DNA of 64,000 bases from Flavobacterium sp. SUN052 (GTDB lineage Bacteria; Bacteroidota; Bacteroidia; Flavobacteriales; Flavobacteriaceae), in NCBI RefSeq assembly GCF_028867935.1, contig NZ_JAPQNS010000002.1:372001-436000 (forward strand). Reading direction: 5' to 3'. The position numbers and the translations under genes were made by a program. Below, piece after piece: positions 33,552 to 42,272 of this stretch. Below the pieces are notes generated by a model. The model did not search any database. It saw nothing but the letters and a program-made list of their open reading frames with translations, and was not told where the DNA came from. The stretch's first letter is position 1, and each line of letters starts with the position of its first letter.

Positions 33552-34367
33552 TTGTGCGATTACGAAACGAAATTAACCGTGTTACTCATCAACCAACTCC
33601 TTGAACAGCCGTCTCTACTTGCTTACTTCGTTGGGGCGGATAACTATGCCTGGCTTCAATTTCGGAACGGTGAACGACGGTTGCTGGCCAAACCATTGCT
33701 GTACTTTGAAGAACGGCTACCTACTTTTATTCGCATCCACAAAACTGCCCTGATTAATCCACGATGTGTGACCGGCCTGAACCACCCACCCCGGCCAAAA
33801 ATGGCTGGATCGGTGCGGCTGTTGGATGGCACCGAACTACCCGTCAGCCGCCGTCGGTGGAAAGAAGTAGTTCAATTATTACAGCCTGCCAATACCTCAA
33901 CAGATACAGCAATCTTATTGCGGGCTGACCAGCCCGATCTGGAACAGGAGCAGAGCGAGGTATCTCCGCTACGGATACAGGTGATTATGAGTGGTGATCG
34001 ATTATTGCTGACGGAGAACTGCCTCCATACACTAGACATCCCTCACACCTTGCAGTCTACTTCATCCGGTTCAGAACTGCCGTCTGCCCTGCTACTCAGC
34101 CCACCCGACGAATGGCCCGTTTTGATTATTATTGATGCCCAGCAAAACCGGGTTGACAGTGTTCTGACTTTACAAAAGCTCAAGAGCCACCCTCAGTTGC
34201 GGGCAATCCCGGTGATTTGGCTGGCAGCGCCAGGCGAGAATATGATGCAGGCCTACCTGTTAGATGCCAATTCGGTAGTGAGCGTGCCCGAAGACCCCAC
34301 TGGCTTTGCTCGGGTGTGTCAGGAACTGTTCCACTATTGGCTGACAATTGTACAGTTATGGACCTAA
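33552..34367 (+). CDS. LytTR DNA-binding domain with a degenerate C-terminal receiver-like domain
   Basis: 271 residues if started at TTG 33552; GTG 33579 is an alternative and there is no in-frame ATG. Residues about 15-110 are a LytTR domain (AYFVGADNYAWLQFRNGERR, FIRIHKTALINPR, LDGTELPVSRRRWKEV). After a linker, about 145-271 have the pattern of a receiver (PVLIIIDAQQNR, LRAIPVIWLAAPGENMM), but the Thr/Ser and Lys positions are changed (WLAA; VPEDP in place of KP). The order LytTR-then-receiver is the reverse of the usual AlgR/LytR. It is in frame with the receiver gene upstream. Confidence 0.75.
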   Translation: MCDYETKLTVLLINQLLEQPSLLAYFVGADNYAWLQFRNGERRLLAKPLLYFEERLPTFIRIHKTALINPRCVTGLNHPPRPKMAGSVRLLDGTELPVSRRRWKEVVQLLQPANTSTDTAILLRADQPDLEQEQSEVSPLRIQVIMSGDRLLLTENCLHTLDIPHTLQSTSSGSELPSALLLSPPDEWPVLIIIDAQQNRVDSVLTLQKLKSHPQLRAIPVIWLAAPGENMMQAYLLDANSVVSVPEDPTGFARVCQELFHYWLTIVQLWT

Positions 34368-34383
34368 CGGATTCTCTTTCCCA

Positions 34384-34869
34384 CTAGAGGGAATACCCTA
34401 CTTTGGGCAGCGTTACGGTTTCCCACCAGTATGTTCTGAGCGATTGGAAATGCTGTAACCAGTCTGTTGATAAACGTGGTTTTACCAGGTATGACGAACA
34501 ACCCCGCTGATAAGCTTCACTGATGTCGCCTTTGTCTGTTGACTGACTCAATAACACAACCGGTATTTTACCCATAGCAGAGGGCATGGCCTTAATGCGT
34601 TCCAGTAACCGCCAGCCATTTTGCCGATCGGGAAGATACAGGTCCAGCAGAATCAGTTTGGGAAGCTCCCACTCTTCAACGCTGCACCGGTTGAGAAAAG
34701 CCAGTGCGTCTTCCTCTGTATTGACAAGAACCGTTTTTACTTCCGGCAAACATCGCTTAATAGAATCCTTCATGATCATACCATGATCGGGATTGTCTTC
34801 GATGATTAACAGGTTAGCGTTTGTAAAATTAGCCTTGACTACCGGGTTCACGCTTGCCGAATTGTTCAT
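34384..34869 (-). CDS. Stand-alone receiver-domain response regulator
   Basis: 161 residues, a single receiver domain with a short N-terminal extension. Acidic pocket in LLIIEDNPDHG, phosphoacceptor Asp76 in LILLDLYLPDRQNG, Ser in LLSQST and Lys in YLVKPRL. The C-terminus ends FQSLRTYWWETV, resembling the final helix of the receiver at 33102, so the two seem related. Convergent with the LytTR gene. Its kinase is not evident. Confidence 0.85.
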   Translation of the reverse strand: MNNSASVNPVVKANFTNANLLIIEDNPDHGMIMKDSIKRCLPEVKTVLVNTEEDALAFLNRCSVEEWELPKLILLDLYLPDRQNGWRLLERIKAMPSAMGKIPVVLLSQSTDKGDISEAYQRGCSSYLVKPRLSTDWLQHFQSLRTYWWETVTLPKVGYSL

Positions 34870-34893
34870 AATTTGACTAGGGATGCCTAGTTA

Positions 34894-34901
34894 CAAAGAT
34901 A
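34894..34901 (-). promoter_or_regulatory. Candidate promoter of the receiver gene
   Basis: The minus strand reads TATCTTTG (TAnnTTTG). Predicted start near 34887, 18 nt before the ATG at 34869. Confidence 0.45.
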
Positions 34902-34966
34902 CACAATTCCGACAGAAGTAATTTGTTCGTCCGTTTCATCATAGGCGGCATCCACCGGCTTGGATT

Positions 34967-34991
34967 CGGACGAACCAGAAAGGTTCGTCCG
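34967..34991. repeat. Perfect 10-bp hairpin
   Basis: cggacgaacc-agaaa-ggttcgtccg. A third copy of gttcgtccg is at 34925-34933. It lacks a T run on either strand, so a protein-binding site is as likely as a terminator for glf. Confidence 0.45.
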
Positions 34992-35049
34992 TAATCACTT
35001 TACGCGCAGGATTTCATTCATTCGATAGGTGGCTACTCTGGGCAAGGGG

Positions 35050-36171
35050 TTAGCCCATAATCACATCCTGAAGTGAATCGGCGCCAACGAGCTTTTTATA
35101 GAGTGTTAGCGCCTGGGCCACCACCTGATCCATATTGTAATACCGGTAGGTTCCTAACCGACCCACAAAGTGAACACCAGACTGCTGATCGGCCAGTTGT
35201 TTGTACTGCCGATACAATTCCGCATTTTCGGGCCGTGGTACTGGATAATACGGGTCGCCCTCATCCTGCGGGTATTCAAACGTCAGACTGGTTTTTGGAT
35301 GCTCCTGGCCGGTTAATTTCTTGTACTCCGTAATTCGCGTGTAGGCATGATCGTTGGGGTAGTTTACCACCGAAACAGGCTGGTAATCATTCACATCCAA
35401 GGTCTGATGGTCAAACCGCAACGACCGGTACGGAAGCTTACCGTAACAAAAATCAAAGTACTCATCGACTGGACCGGTATAAATAAGCTTATCAAACGAA
35501 AGCTGATCTTTCACCTGCTTAAAGTCAGTGCCGAGCATTTGGTGGATATTGGGATGATCAACCATTTTCTCAAACATCTTCGTGTAGCCATGAAGCGGCA
35601 TAAACTGAAACTCGTCGGTGAAATAACGGTCATCCTGATTCGTGCGGGTTGGAATCCGCGACGTAACCATCTTATCCAGTTCCGACGGGTCAACGCCCCA
35701 CTGCTTACGGGTATAACCCCGGAAAAATTTTTCGTATAAGTCGCGGCCTACCTGACTCACAACTACATCCTCAGATGTACGAATTTCATCCACTGACTCC
35801 CCCACAGACTTAAAATAGTCGGCTAGTTCTTCAGACGTAAATGAATAGCCGTAGAGTTTATTTACGGTATCGAGATTAATGGGAATTGGAAGCAGTTGCC
35901 CATCTACCGATGCCAGAACCCGGTGCTCATAGTGCCGCCACTCGGTAAACTGAGACAGATACGCAAATATATCAGGGGAGTTCGTGTGGAAAATATGAGG
36001 CCCATAGAGGTGTATCAAAATACCGTCCTCATTAAGGCAATCATACGCGTTGCCGCCGATGTGAGGGCGTTTATCTATAAGGAGCACCGTTTTCCCCGAT
36101 TGGCTGGCTAAGCGTTCAGCCAGCACACTTCCGGCAAAACCGGCTCCAACAATAACATAATCGTAATGCAT
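35050..36171 (-). CDS. glf: UDP-galactopyranose mutase
   Basis: Flavoenzyme of 373 residues interconverting UDP-galactopyranose and UDP-galactofuranose, for galactofuranose in surface polysaccharide. The FAD motif VGAGFAGSVLAERLA is near residues 8-22, followed by IDKRPHIGGNAYD. Substrate-binding signatures include YGPHIFHT, GYTRKQWG and FVGRLGTYRYYNMDQ close to the C-terminus. Full length. No glycosyltransferase or other polysaccharide gene is adjacent, so it stands alone. Confidence 0.95.
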   Translation of the reverse strand: MHYDYVIVGAGFAGSVLAERLASQSGKTVLLIDKRPHIGGNAYDCLNEDGILIHLYGPHIFHTNSPDIFAYLSQFTEWRHYEHRVLASVDGQLLPIPINLDTVNKLYGYSFTSEELADYFKSVGESVDEIRTSEDVVVSQVGRDLYEKFFRGYTRKQWGVDPSELDKMVTSRIPTRTNQDDRYFTDEFQFMPLHGYTKMFEKMVDHPNIHQMLGTDFKQVKDQLSFDKLIYTGPVDEYFDFCYGKLPYRSLRFDHQTLDVNDYQPVSVVNYPNDHAYTRITEYKKLTGQEHPKTSLTFEYPQDEGDPYYPVPRPENAELYRQYKQLADQQSGVHFVGRLGTYRYYNMDQVVAQALTLYKKLVGADSLQDVIMG

Positions 36172-36303
36172 AAATAAGTAATATCGTGTTGATTGTTTTT
36201 GTTAACGAAGTAACGCACAAAATGAGTTTACGACTCATGGGCTAAGACGCTCTATGAGGGAACGGTACCTTTCTGTATTAAACGGGACACCAAAGTACCC
36301 ACT

Positions 36304-36336
36304 AAAGGAAAACCCACCAATGGCGGGTCTTTCCTA
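36304..36336 (-). terminator. Terminator of the OmpA-domain gene
   Basis: On the minus strand ggaaagacccgcc-att-ggtgggttttcc pairs with small mismatches and is followed by ttt. It lies about 20 bp after the stop codon at 36354. Confidence 0.5.
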
Positions 36337-36353
36337 TTCATACGGGTTATGGT

Positions 36354-37622
36354 TTACAGTTTCGTCACTACAACATCGATCCATCGCTTACGCTTTTGAC
36401 CGGGCACCATTTTAGGCACGGAAATAAACCTGCCATCTCCCCATCTTTCCGTCGAAATTCTGGTTGCTGATATACCCGCTTCCAGTAAAGCGGCCTTAAC
36501 GGCTTCAGCTCGTTTGGTTGAAAGCGGATCGTTTACTTCATTAGGTCCAGAGCGCTCAATATGTCCTTCGATGCGGATACTTAAAAGCGGATAGGCCTGC
36601 ATAATCTGAATCAGATCAGCCACGTTGGCCCGCGCTTTAGCCGTTATCCGAGCTGTGTTAGACTCGAACATTATATTGTCGAAGGTAAAGCCCTTAGGGG
36701 CTAAGGAGCCCTCAGCAGCCAGAAACTGCGCTAATAGGTGATTAAATGAATGTTCAAATACGGTCAGCTTCCGGCCGTTGGGCAAATCGACAACCACTCG
36801 AGCTTCTGCCTCTGCTTCACTAGTGCCAGACACTACGTTGCCATCTCCATCGCTGGCTATGGTATCAGTGGCGACTACGGCTGGGTCAGTGGAGAATTCC
36901 ATCGGTACAGTAGGGGTTTGTATATTACTTCGGTTGCTGACCCATAACAGCATTCCGAGAACCAGGAGAAGACCTAGGCTAACGATTAGCCAGCGAAACC
37001 CGGAGAAAGCGGTCATCACAGATCCCTGGTTGCTCCACTCATCGCCAATAACTGGTTTTGTCAGTACGGATCGACTTATTCCCGGGCCAATGAACCAGCC
37101 AATCATGCTGGCCAAAGGAAACGGTATAGCTGACCGGGTGGCGTCTGTTTCGCCCCGTAACAGAGACGCCACTTGGGCTTGGGTTAGGTTTCGGGGCGAG
37201 GCCTGTTTGTATATAAATCCGATCAAGACCGCCATCACCAGGCCAATCAGTGTAACTGACGATTGATGACTAAGCTTACTGTAAGTGGCTATTGCCTGGG
37301 CCAACCGGTCGGGCCGGTCGGTGATTAATTTGCGTAACAAACAATTACCTAACTCAGCCACCTTTAAACAATGACTGTCTGTTGAAACCAGCGCTTCCAA
37401 TGGTGGATCTATATCCAGGTGGGGGCTTTTAAGCAGCCGATAAAGCGTAGCGGCTCCATCGTGGCTTTTAGTACGGTTAATAACTCCACTCGTAATGACA
37501 GGCAACAGACCGTCAAACGCTTTTTGAGTTGAATACGGGTCTTCCTTTAACCTAGTAGCCAGTTGTTTAGCCAACTCTGGAGTAAAAATGGACTGTAATT
37601 GTTCTAAGTGTAGATTCCTCAT
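36354..37622 (-). CDS. DUF937 - transmembrane - OmpA domain protein
   Basis: 422 residues from ATG 37622 (MRNLHLEQLQSIFTPELAKQ). The N-terminal 200 residues look like DUF937 (helical, KAFDGLLPVITSGVINRTKS) with hydrophobic stretches VTLIGLVMAVLIGFIY and SMIGWFIGPG. A membrane helix follows (WLIVSLGLLLVLGMLLWV), then a linker and an OmpA-like peptidoglycan-binding domain at the C-terminus (FTFDNIMFESNTARITAKAR, IEGHIERSG, LSTKRAEAVKAALL). An upstream in-frame ATG at 37670 adds 16 residues. It probably ties the inner membrane to the cell wall; the DUF937 part has no known role. Confidence 0.8.
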   Translation of the reverse strand: MRNLHLEQLQSIFTPELAKQLATRLKEDPYSTQKAFDGLLPVITSGVINRTKSHDGAATLYRLLKSPHLDIDPPLEALVSTDSHCLKVAELGNCLLRKLITDRPDRLAQAIATYSKLSHQSSVTLIGLVMAVLIGFIYKQASPRNLTQAQVASLLRGETDATRSAIPFPLASMIGWFIGPGISRSVLTKPVIGDEWSNQGSVMTAFSGFRWLIVSLGLLLVLGMLLWVSNRSNIQTPTVPMEFSTDPAVVATDTIASDGDGNVVSGTSEAEAEARVVVDLPNGRKLTVFEHSFNHLLAQFLAAEGSLAPKGFTFDNIMFESNTARITAKARANVADLIQIMQAYPLLSIRIEGHIERSGPNEVNDPLSTKRAEAVKAALLEAGISATRISTERWGDGRFISVPKMVPGQKRKRWIDVVVTKL

Positions 37623-37793
37623 ACTCACTTTCTTGCGCCCAGCCCAGAAGGGGGGCAATTCGTTTCTCAAGTATCATCCCTTTTGCCGGGTAACCGTGAC
37701 TTGGAATAGTGAGATTAAAGACCGTTTTACCGCTAGGATAAGCACTGCGAGGGCAGGAACACCAGGCACATACCCTACAAGGACTCTATATAT

Positions 37794-38117
37794 CTATACG
37801 TCAATGAATACATCCTCTGCGCCAGCTTTGTAGAGCATATCAGCAACCAGATTTGCTTCCAACGCTGGCTGCGAGTGCACACTGATTAGTGCTCCCGCTC
37901 GCAAAAGAACTGAAGTTTGATTTCCGAAAAGGGCCTCAAGAAATCGCCCGCTGCTACAGGTAATACCATTGAAATCCTCGCCAGAAAATGTACGCTGACC
38001 AGGCCGGGTCAAAAATTCAATGGTTTTATGCGTATAACCGTGAGCCAGTAGGTGCTGAACGGCCTGCTGTGCTTCGGCTGTGTTATCAAAAAAGCCAGAT
38101 ACTGTTTGTAAAGTCAT
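37794..38117 (-). CDS. Small YflT-like general stress protein
   Basis: 107 residues from ATG 38117 (MTLQTVSGFFDNTAEAQQAV). The N-terminal half resembles the YflT/GS17M fold: a strand, then a helix and LLAHGYTHKTIEFLTRP. The C-terminal half ends in a second alpha-beta pair with ALISVHSQPALEANLVADML and GAEDVFIDV, similar to small Bacteroidota stress proteins that regulate nothing known. The longer frame from 38180 is rejected because a TACCTTTG promoter lies within it. Confidence 0.6.
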   Translation of the reverse strand: MTLQTVSGFFDNTAEAQQAVQHLLAHGYTHKTIEFLTRPGQRTFSGEDFNGITCSSGRFLEALFGNQTSVLLRAGALISVHSQPALEANLVADMLYKAGAEDVFIDV

Positions 38118-38177
38118 TATTCTGGCCGTTGAAAGGTTCACTTCGTAGAAGCTGCCAGACACCCTTGGCCGACAAAA

Positions 38178-38185
38178 CAAAGGTA
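38178..38185 (-). promoter_or_regulatory. Candidate promoter of the YflT-like gene
   Basis: The minus strand reads TACCTTTG. Predicted start near 38171, 54 nt before the ATG at 38117. Confidence 0.5.
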
Positions 38186-38210
38186 TGAGTGTCGCCCCGG
38201 ACTAACTATG

Positions 38211-38240
38211 ATAAGCATCATTAGGGCGTATGATGCTTAT
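38211..38240. repeat. Perfect 10-bp hairpin ataagcatca/tgatgcttat
   Basis: Arms 38211-38220 and 38231-38240 are exact inverse complements around a 10-nt loop. It lies just upstream of the YflT-like promoter; a palindromic operator is possible. Confidence 0.5.
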
Positions 38241-38629
38241 CGAGTCTGTAGTAATTATTGTCCGACCCAATACCTATTTAATCCGTAAAGCCTCATAGGC
38301 AGGCCTGATAACCATCATAGATCGACCATCTGTTTCTGCTCAACTTTGCCCTCTGCTTGAATAGCAGAGGGCAACCGGAAGTAACTGCCCTTCCAGATAA
38401 TTAGAACCAGGAACCAGAATTGTAGGCTTTTGTAGACCAGATTATCCGGTCGGTCAGCGGACAGTTGCCCGACACGTCAGCTGATGAATCAGTTACCTGA
38501 TAACCAGATGGCTTAGAAGCATCATCGTTTAGTCATTATTAATTGACGGAACGATGCTTTGTGTATTTGTGTAAGGGCAACCAGCATTTCCACTTGATCC
38601 ACAAAGCCTTCACCGATTAATGACATACA
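38241..38629. other. Intergenic region before the PAS kinase, with a second hairpin
   Basis: No credible gene. At 38346-38374 ttgccctctgct-tgaat-agcagagggcaa is a perfect 12-bp stem without a T run. No TAnnTTTG box was found for the kinase gene. Confidence 0.4.
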
Positions 38630-40642
38630 ATGGGCGCAAACAAAGCAACAACGGTGTCTTTTCTGGCCGGGGGTGGTGAAATGGGGGAGCTTATACGGTC
38701 TAAAGATTGGGCACAAACCGACCTTGGCCCGCTCGGCCAATGGCCTCAGAGTCTGAAGACTGCTGTGGGTGCCTGCCTGAATGCACACGTGCCCATTCTG
38801 ATCTGGTGGGGCCCCGAACGAATGATGCTTTACAACGATGCGTACCGGCTCATACTAGGCCATAAGCATCCTCATGCATTAGGCGGTAAAGGCCACGAAA
38901 TATGGTTTGAAAGCTGGGATACATTGGGCCCAAGGCTTGAGGATCTATTTACCGGGAAGGAGGCAAGCTTGTCAGAACATCTAACGGCTGCTCAGCATAG
39001 TTCACCCGATGCAGACTATTTCAAGTGTTCCTACAGCCCGATCTACGACGAGTCAGATAGTATTGGGGGGGTATTTTGCTTTATCACAGAACTGCCCGAC
39101 ACAAAACTGGCCGAGCGGCAGCGGCAGCAGGTAGAGAACAACGAGCGGCTGCTGAACGCCATCATCCGGCAAACTCCGCTGGGCATTGCGATCTTCCGCG
39201 GGCCCGAATTCATCGTCGAATTAGCCAACCCTACGGTCTGCCAGCTCTGGGATCGCACCCAGCAACAACTACTGGGAAAACCGATCTTTGCCACCTTACC
39301 TGAAGCCACCGGCCAGGGTTTTGAAGAATTATTACAGGGAGTGTATGAAACCGGAATTCCTTTCCAAGGTCATGAATTGCCTGTCACTCTGGAGCGCAAT
39401 GGGCTATTAGAGACGGTTTATTTCGATCTGGTTTATGATGCCCTGCGCAACCCGGACGGAGCTATTGAGCGCACCATGGTGGTTGCCACCGATGTTACTC
39501 TGGCCAGAGCCGCTCGCCAGCAGACCGAAGTTAGCGAAGCAAACTTGCGGAATCTGTTTCAGCAGGCCCCTGTGGCTATTGCCATTGCCCGAGGTCCCCA
39601 GTTCGTGATTGAACTGGCCAATCCATTGATCTGTACGCTTTGGAACCGCACTGAAGAACAACTTTTGGGCAAGCCTGTTTTTACCGTATTAACTGAATCG
39701 GCTGGCCATGGCTTCGAAGAGTTACTAACCAATGTGTTACAGACAGGCATACCCTTCGTTGGCCATGAATTACCTGTTCCCTTACTACGCCAGAGGAAAC
39801 CCCAAACCGCCTATGTCAACTTTGTCTACGAGCCCCTGCGCGACCCACTCAATGGCTCCATCACAGGTATTGTCGTCGTCGGAACGGACGTAACCGAACA
39901 GGTTCTGGTTCGCCAGCAGACTGAGCAACTCCTGGTTCGGGAGCGGGAGCTCAACGAGCTGAAGTCCAATTTCGTCACCTTAGCTTCCCATGAGTTTCGT
40001 ACTCCCATGGGCACTATTCTCTCCTCAGCGTCGCTGATTGGGCGGTATGATGGGCCTAACGACGGCGAAAAAAGGGAGCGGCATGTGCAGCGTATCAAAT
40101 CGGCAGTGCAAGGCCTAACAGGGCTACTCAACGATTTTCTCTCGCTCAGTCAGATGGAACAGGCCACCCTGTATGGCCGCCCGCATCCATTGAATATCGT
40201 CACTTTCTGCGAAGAAGTGATCGACGACATGCAGGCTGTAATCAAGCCTGGGCAGCGAGTCGTGTATACCCATCAGTCGGGGGAGTCGATGATCATGCTC
40301 GATGGCCAAATGCTCAAAAACATCCTGATTAATCTCTTGGTCAACGCCAGTAAATACTCGGCGGAAAACAAAGCCATCGACTTAGCGACAACTGTTGCCG
40401 ACGGGCAGCTTAGGTTAACAGTTCGGGATGAGGGCATTGGCATTCCCGATGCGGACAAAGACAAACTGTTTATCAATTTTTTTCGCGCTCGCAACGTCGA
40501 TCACGTCGAGGGTACAGGTTTGGGACTATATATTGTGAAACGCTACGTCGATTTACTGGGCGGCACCATTTCGTTTAGTAGCCAACTCGATTCGGGCACG
40601 ATATTTACGGTTCAACTCCCCCTAACCCCGCTTTCGCTATGA
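38630..40642 (+). CDS. PAS-domain sensor histidine kinase
   Basis: 670 residues, no membrane helix. Three PAS-type domains: the first at about 45-155 (PILIWWGPERMMLYNDAYRL), the second and third at about 175-290 and 305-430. The latter two are close copies (GPEFIVELANPTVCQLWDRT versus GPQFVIELANPLICTLWNRT), pointing to an internal duplication. The kinase core has His454 in ASHEFRTPM, N box LLVNASKYS, and G boxes RDEGIGIPD and GTGLGLYIV. It overlaps the next gene by 4 bp, so the receiver-CRP regulator is its likely partner. Signal unknown, cytoplasmic. Confidence 0.9.
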   Translation: MGANKATTVSFLAGGGEMGELIRSKDWAQTDLGPLGQWPQSLKTAVGACLNAHVPILIWWGPERMMLYNDAYRLILGHKHPHALGGKGHEIWFESWDTLGPRLEDLFTGKEASLSEHLTAAQHSSPDADYFKCSYSPIYDESDSIGGVFCFITELPDTKLAERQRQQVENNERLLNAIIRQTPLGIAIFRGPEFIVELANPTVCQLWDRTQQQLLGKPIFATLPEATGQGFEELLQGVYETGIPFQGHELPVTLERNGLLETVYFDLVYDALRNPDGAIERTMVVATDVTLARAARQQTEVSEANLRNLFQQAPVAIAIARGPQFVIELANPLICTLWNRTEEQLLGKPVFTVLTESAGHGFEELLTNVLQTGIPFVGHELPVPLLRQRKPQTAYVNFVYEPLRDPLNGSITGIVVVGTDVTEQVLVRQQTEQLLVRERELNELKSNFVTLASHEFRTPMGTILSSASLIGRYDGPNDGEKRERHVQRIKSAVQGLTGLLNDFLSLSQMEQATLYGRPHPLNIVTFCEEVIDDMQAVIKPGQRVVYTHQSGESMIMLDGQMLKNILINLLVNASKYSAENKAIDLATTVADGQLRLTVRDEGIGIPDADKDKLFINFFRARNVDHVEGTGLGLYIVKRYVDLLGGTISFSSQLDSGTIFTVQLPLTPLSL

Positions 40643-41730
40643 AAACCATTCTGGTCATTGAAGATACCCCGACAATGCGGGAAAATATCACTGAAATTCT
40701 CCAGTTGGCTCCTTACGAGGTTGTGCAGGCCGCCAACGGAAAAGAGGGCATTGAACGAGCCCGGCAAACCCGCCCGGATCTGATTTTGTGCGACATCCGA
40801 ATGCCCGAACTGGATGGATTTGGTGTTCTTCATATCCTGCGTAAAGACCCCACTTTAGCCGGTATTCCTTTCATTTTTATAACGGCCAAAGCAGAAATGA
40901 CTGATTTCCGGGTGGGTATGGACCTGGGAGCAGACGACTACATTACCAAGCCTTTCGATGATCTGACGTTGCTCAACGCCGTGGAACTACGATTAAAAAA
41001 AGGAGCGGAAGCCCCAACCGACCCGGTCCCTGTCCCTGCTTCTATAAACCATTTGATACAGGCCATACTAAATGAAACTGGTGCTCGCCAGTCGCTGTGT
41101 GATCATTATCCCACGATGACGTATAACCGGAAGCACCGGCTATTCACGGCGGGAAACTGGCCAACCGCCCTGTATTTTATCCCCCAGGGAAAGGGGAAAC
41201 TCTTTGCTGCTGATGCGGTAGGTAATGAATACATCGTAAGCCTGTTCGGACCCGGTGATTTTGTGGGGTATCGGCCCTTGCTGGAAGAAACGCCCTACGC
41301 AGAAACAGCGGAACTGCTGGATGATTCGCTGATATGTACAATTCCCAAAGACGACTTCATGGCTCTGTTTGATCATCATCAAGGCGTGGCTAATCAGTTT
41401 ATCCGTATGCTGGCTGGCGATGTAGGCGCCCACCAGGAACGGCTGTTGAAACTGGCGTATCAGTCGGTACGCAAACGGGTAGCCGAGGCTTTGCTGATGT
41501 ATTATCGTAAGTTTTATCGTGGGTCCGAAAAACGCCCTGCTGGTTCAGCACCACCTAATGTATCCCCAGCGATGACCCTCTCGCGCGAGAACTGGTCGCA
41601 CTTAGTAGGAGCTTCCACCGAAACGGTCATTCGTATTCTGGGCGATCTGCGAACCGAGGGGCTGATTGAGATTAATGCCAGTCAAATTACGCTGCTTAAC
41701 ATTGACAAACTGACCCACCTAAAACGATGA
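40639..41730 (+). CDS. Response regulator: receiver fused to a CRP/FNR-type sensor and helix-turn-helix
   Basis: 363 residues. The receiver (about 1-120) has Asp52 in LILCDIRMPELDG and Lys in YITKPFDD. Residues about 135-265 form a cyclic-nucleotide-binding-type barrel (FIPQGKGKLFAADAVGNEYI, LFGPGDFVGYRPLL), and the C-terminus is a Crp helix-turn-helix (LSRENWSHLVGASTETVIRI, LGDLRTEGLIEI). No cysteine cluster for an FNR iron-sulfur centre is visible. It would join phosphorylation and ligand input on one transcription factor. Coupled to the PAS kinase by ATGA overlap. Confidence 0.9.
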   Translation: MKTILVIEDTPTMRENITEILQLAPYEVVQAANGKEGIERARQTRPDLILCDIRMPELDGFGVLHILRKDPTLAGIPFIFITAKAEMTDFRVGMDLGADDYITKPFDDLTLLNAVELRLKKGAEAPTDPVPVPASINHLIQAILNETGARQSLCDHYPTMTYNRKHRLFTAGNWPTALYFIPQGKGKLFAADAVGNEYIVSLFGPGDFVGYRPLLEETPYAETAELLDDSLICTIPKDDFMALFDHHQGVANQFIRMLAGDVGAHQERLLKLAYQSVRKRVAEALLMYYRKFYRGSEKRPAGSAPPNVSPAMTLSRENWSHLVGASTETVIRILGDLRTEGLIEINASQITLLNIDKLTHLKR

Positions 41731-41863
41731 ATACCTGACATTCATCAGCAGGAAACCTATCACCTATCACGTTTCCTTCTGATGAATACGTTGCGCATAG
41801 AGCGTCTCGTCATAGAATGTACGGCCTAATTGGGCGAAATTTGTTGTTACACTCTCAACGTCT

Positions 41864-42142
41864 ATGCCTTTTTTAGGGGGGCCTTCACCCGCAAAGCGGC
41901 ACCAACGGGCCTTTACTGCTTTTTATAAAGCGTACGCACCCAAGCTATGGGGGCTTATTCTCTTGGCGAATTTACCTGCATCTCAATCTGAAACCATTTT
42001 AATAAACACCCTAACCAAAGCCTGGAACCACCCAGACCGGCAACAATCCCTTTCCCGACAGGGCCTTGGCTGGCTACTGAGTTTTGCGTATGCGGAAGGA
42101 TTACCAAACAACTTGCTAAAACAAGCACTTCATACTCTTTGA
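41864..42142 (+). CDS. Small protein resembling sigma factor region 2 only
   Basis: 92 residues. The middle (AFTAFYKAYAPKLWGLILLA, then ILINTLTKAWNHPD) follows the pattern of ECF sigma region 2 (aromatic LYxxYAPxLWGLI, acidic/Leu turn, ILxNTxxKAW). Nothing like region 4 follows; the frame ends LLKQALHTL. It could be a decayed sigma factor or a small protein that uses the region-2 fold as an interaction module. It lies 134 bp after the receiver-CRP gene on the same strand. The identity rests on pattern reading alone. Confidence 0.5.
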   Translation: MPFLGGPSPAKRHQRAFTAFYKAYAPKLWGLILLANLPASQSETILINTLTKAWNHPDRQQSLSRQGLGWLLSFAYAEGLPNNLLKQALHTL

Positions 42143-42272
42143 GGAGACTCAACAGAACTGGTTTCTATCTTCTTTCAGATAATATTTTCACCACTTACTT
42201 TTTAGTTATGAATAAATAACGTGTACTTATCGATCAGGCGACAGTCCTGATTGCTTATCTAAAACGTTTTTC

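Noticed and set aside
33544..33576. ATG at 33544 as the LytTR start
   Set aside because: It is in another frame and meets TAA after ten codons.
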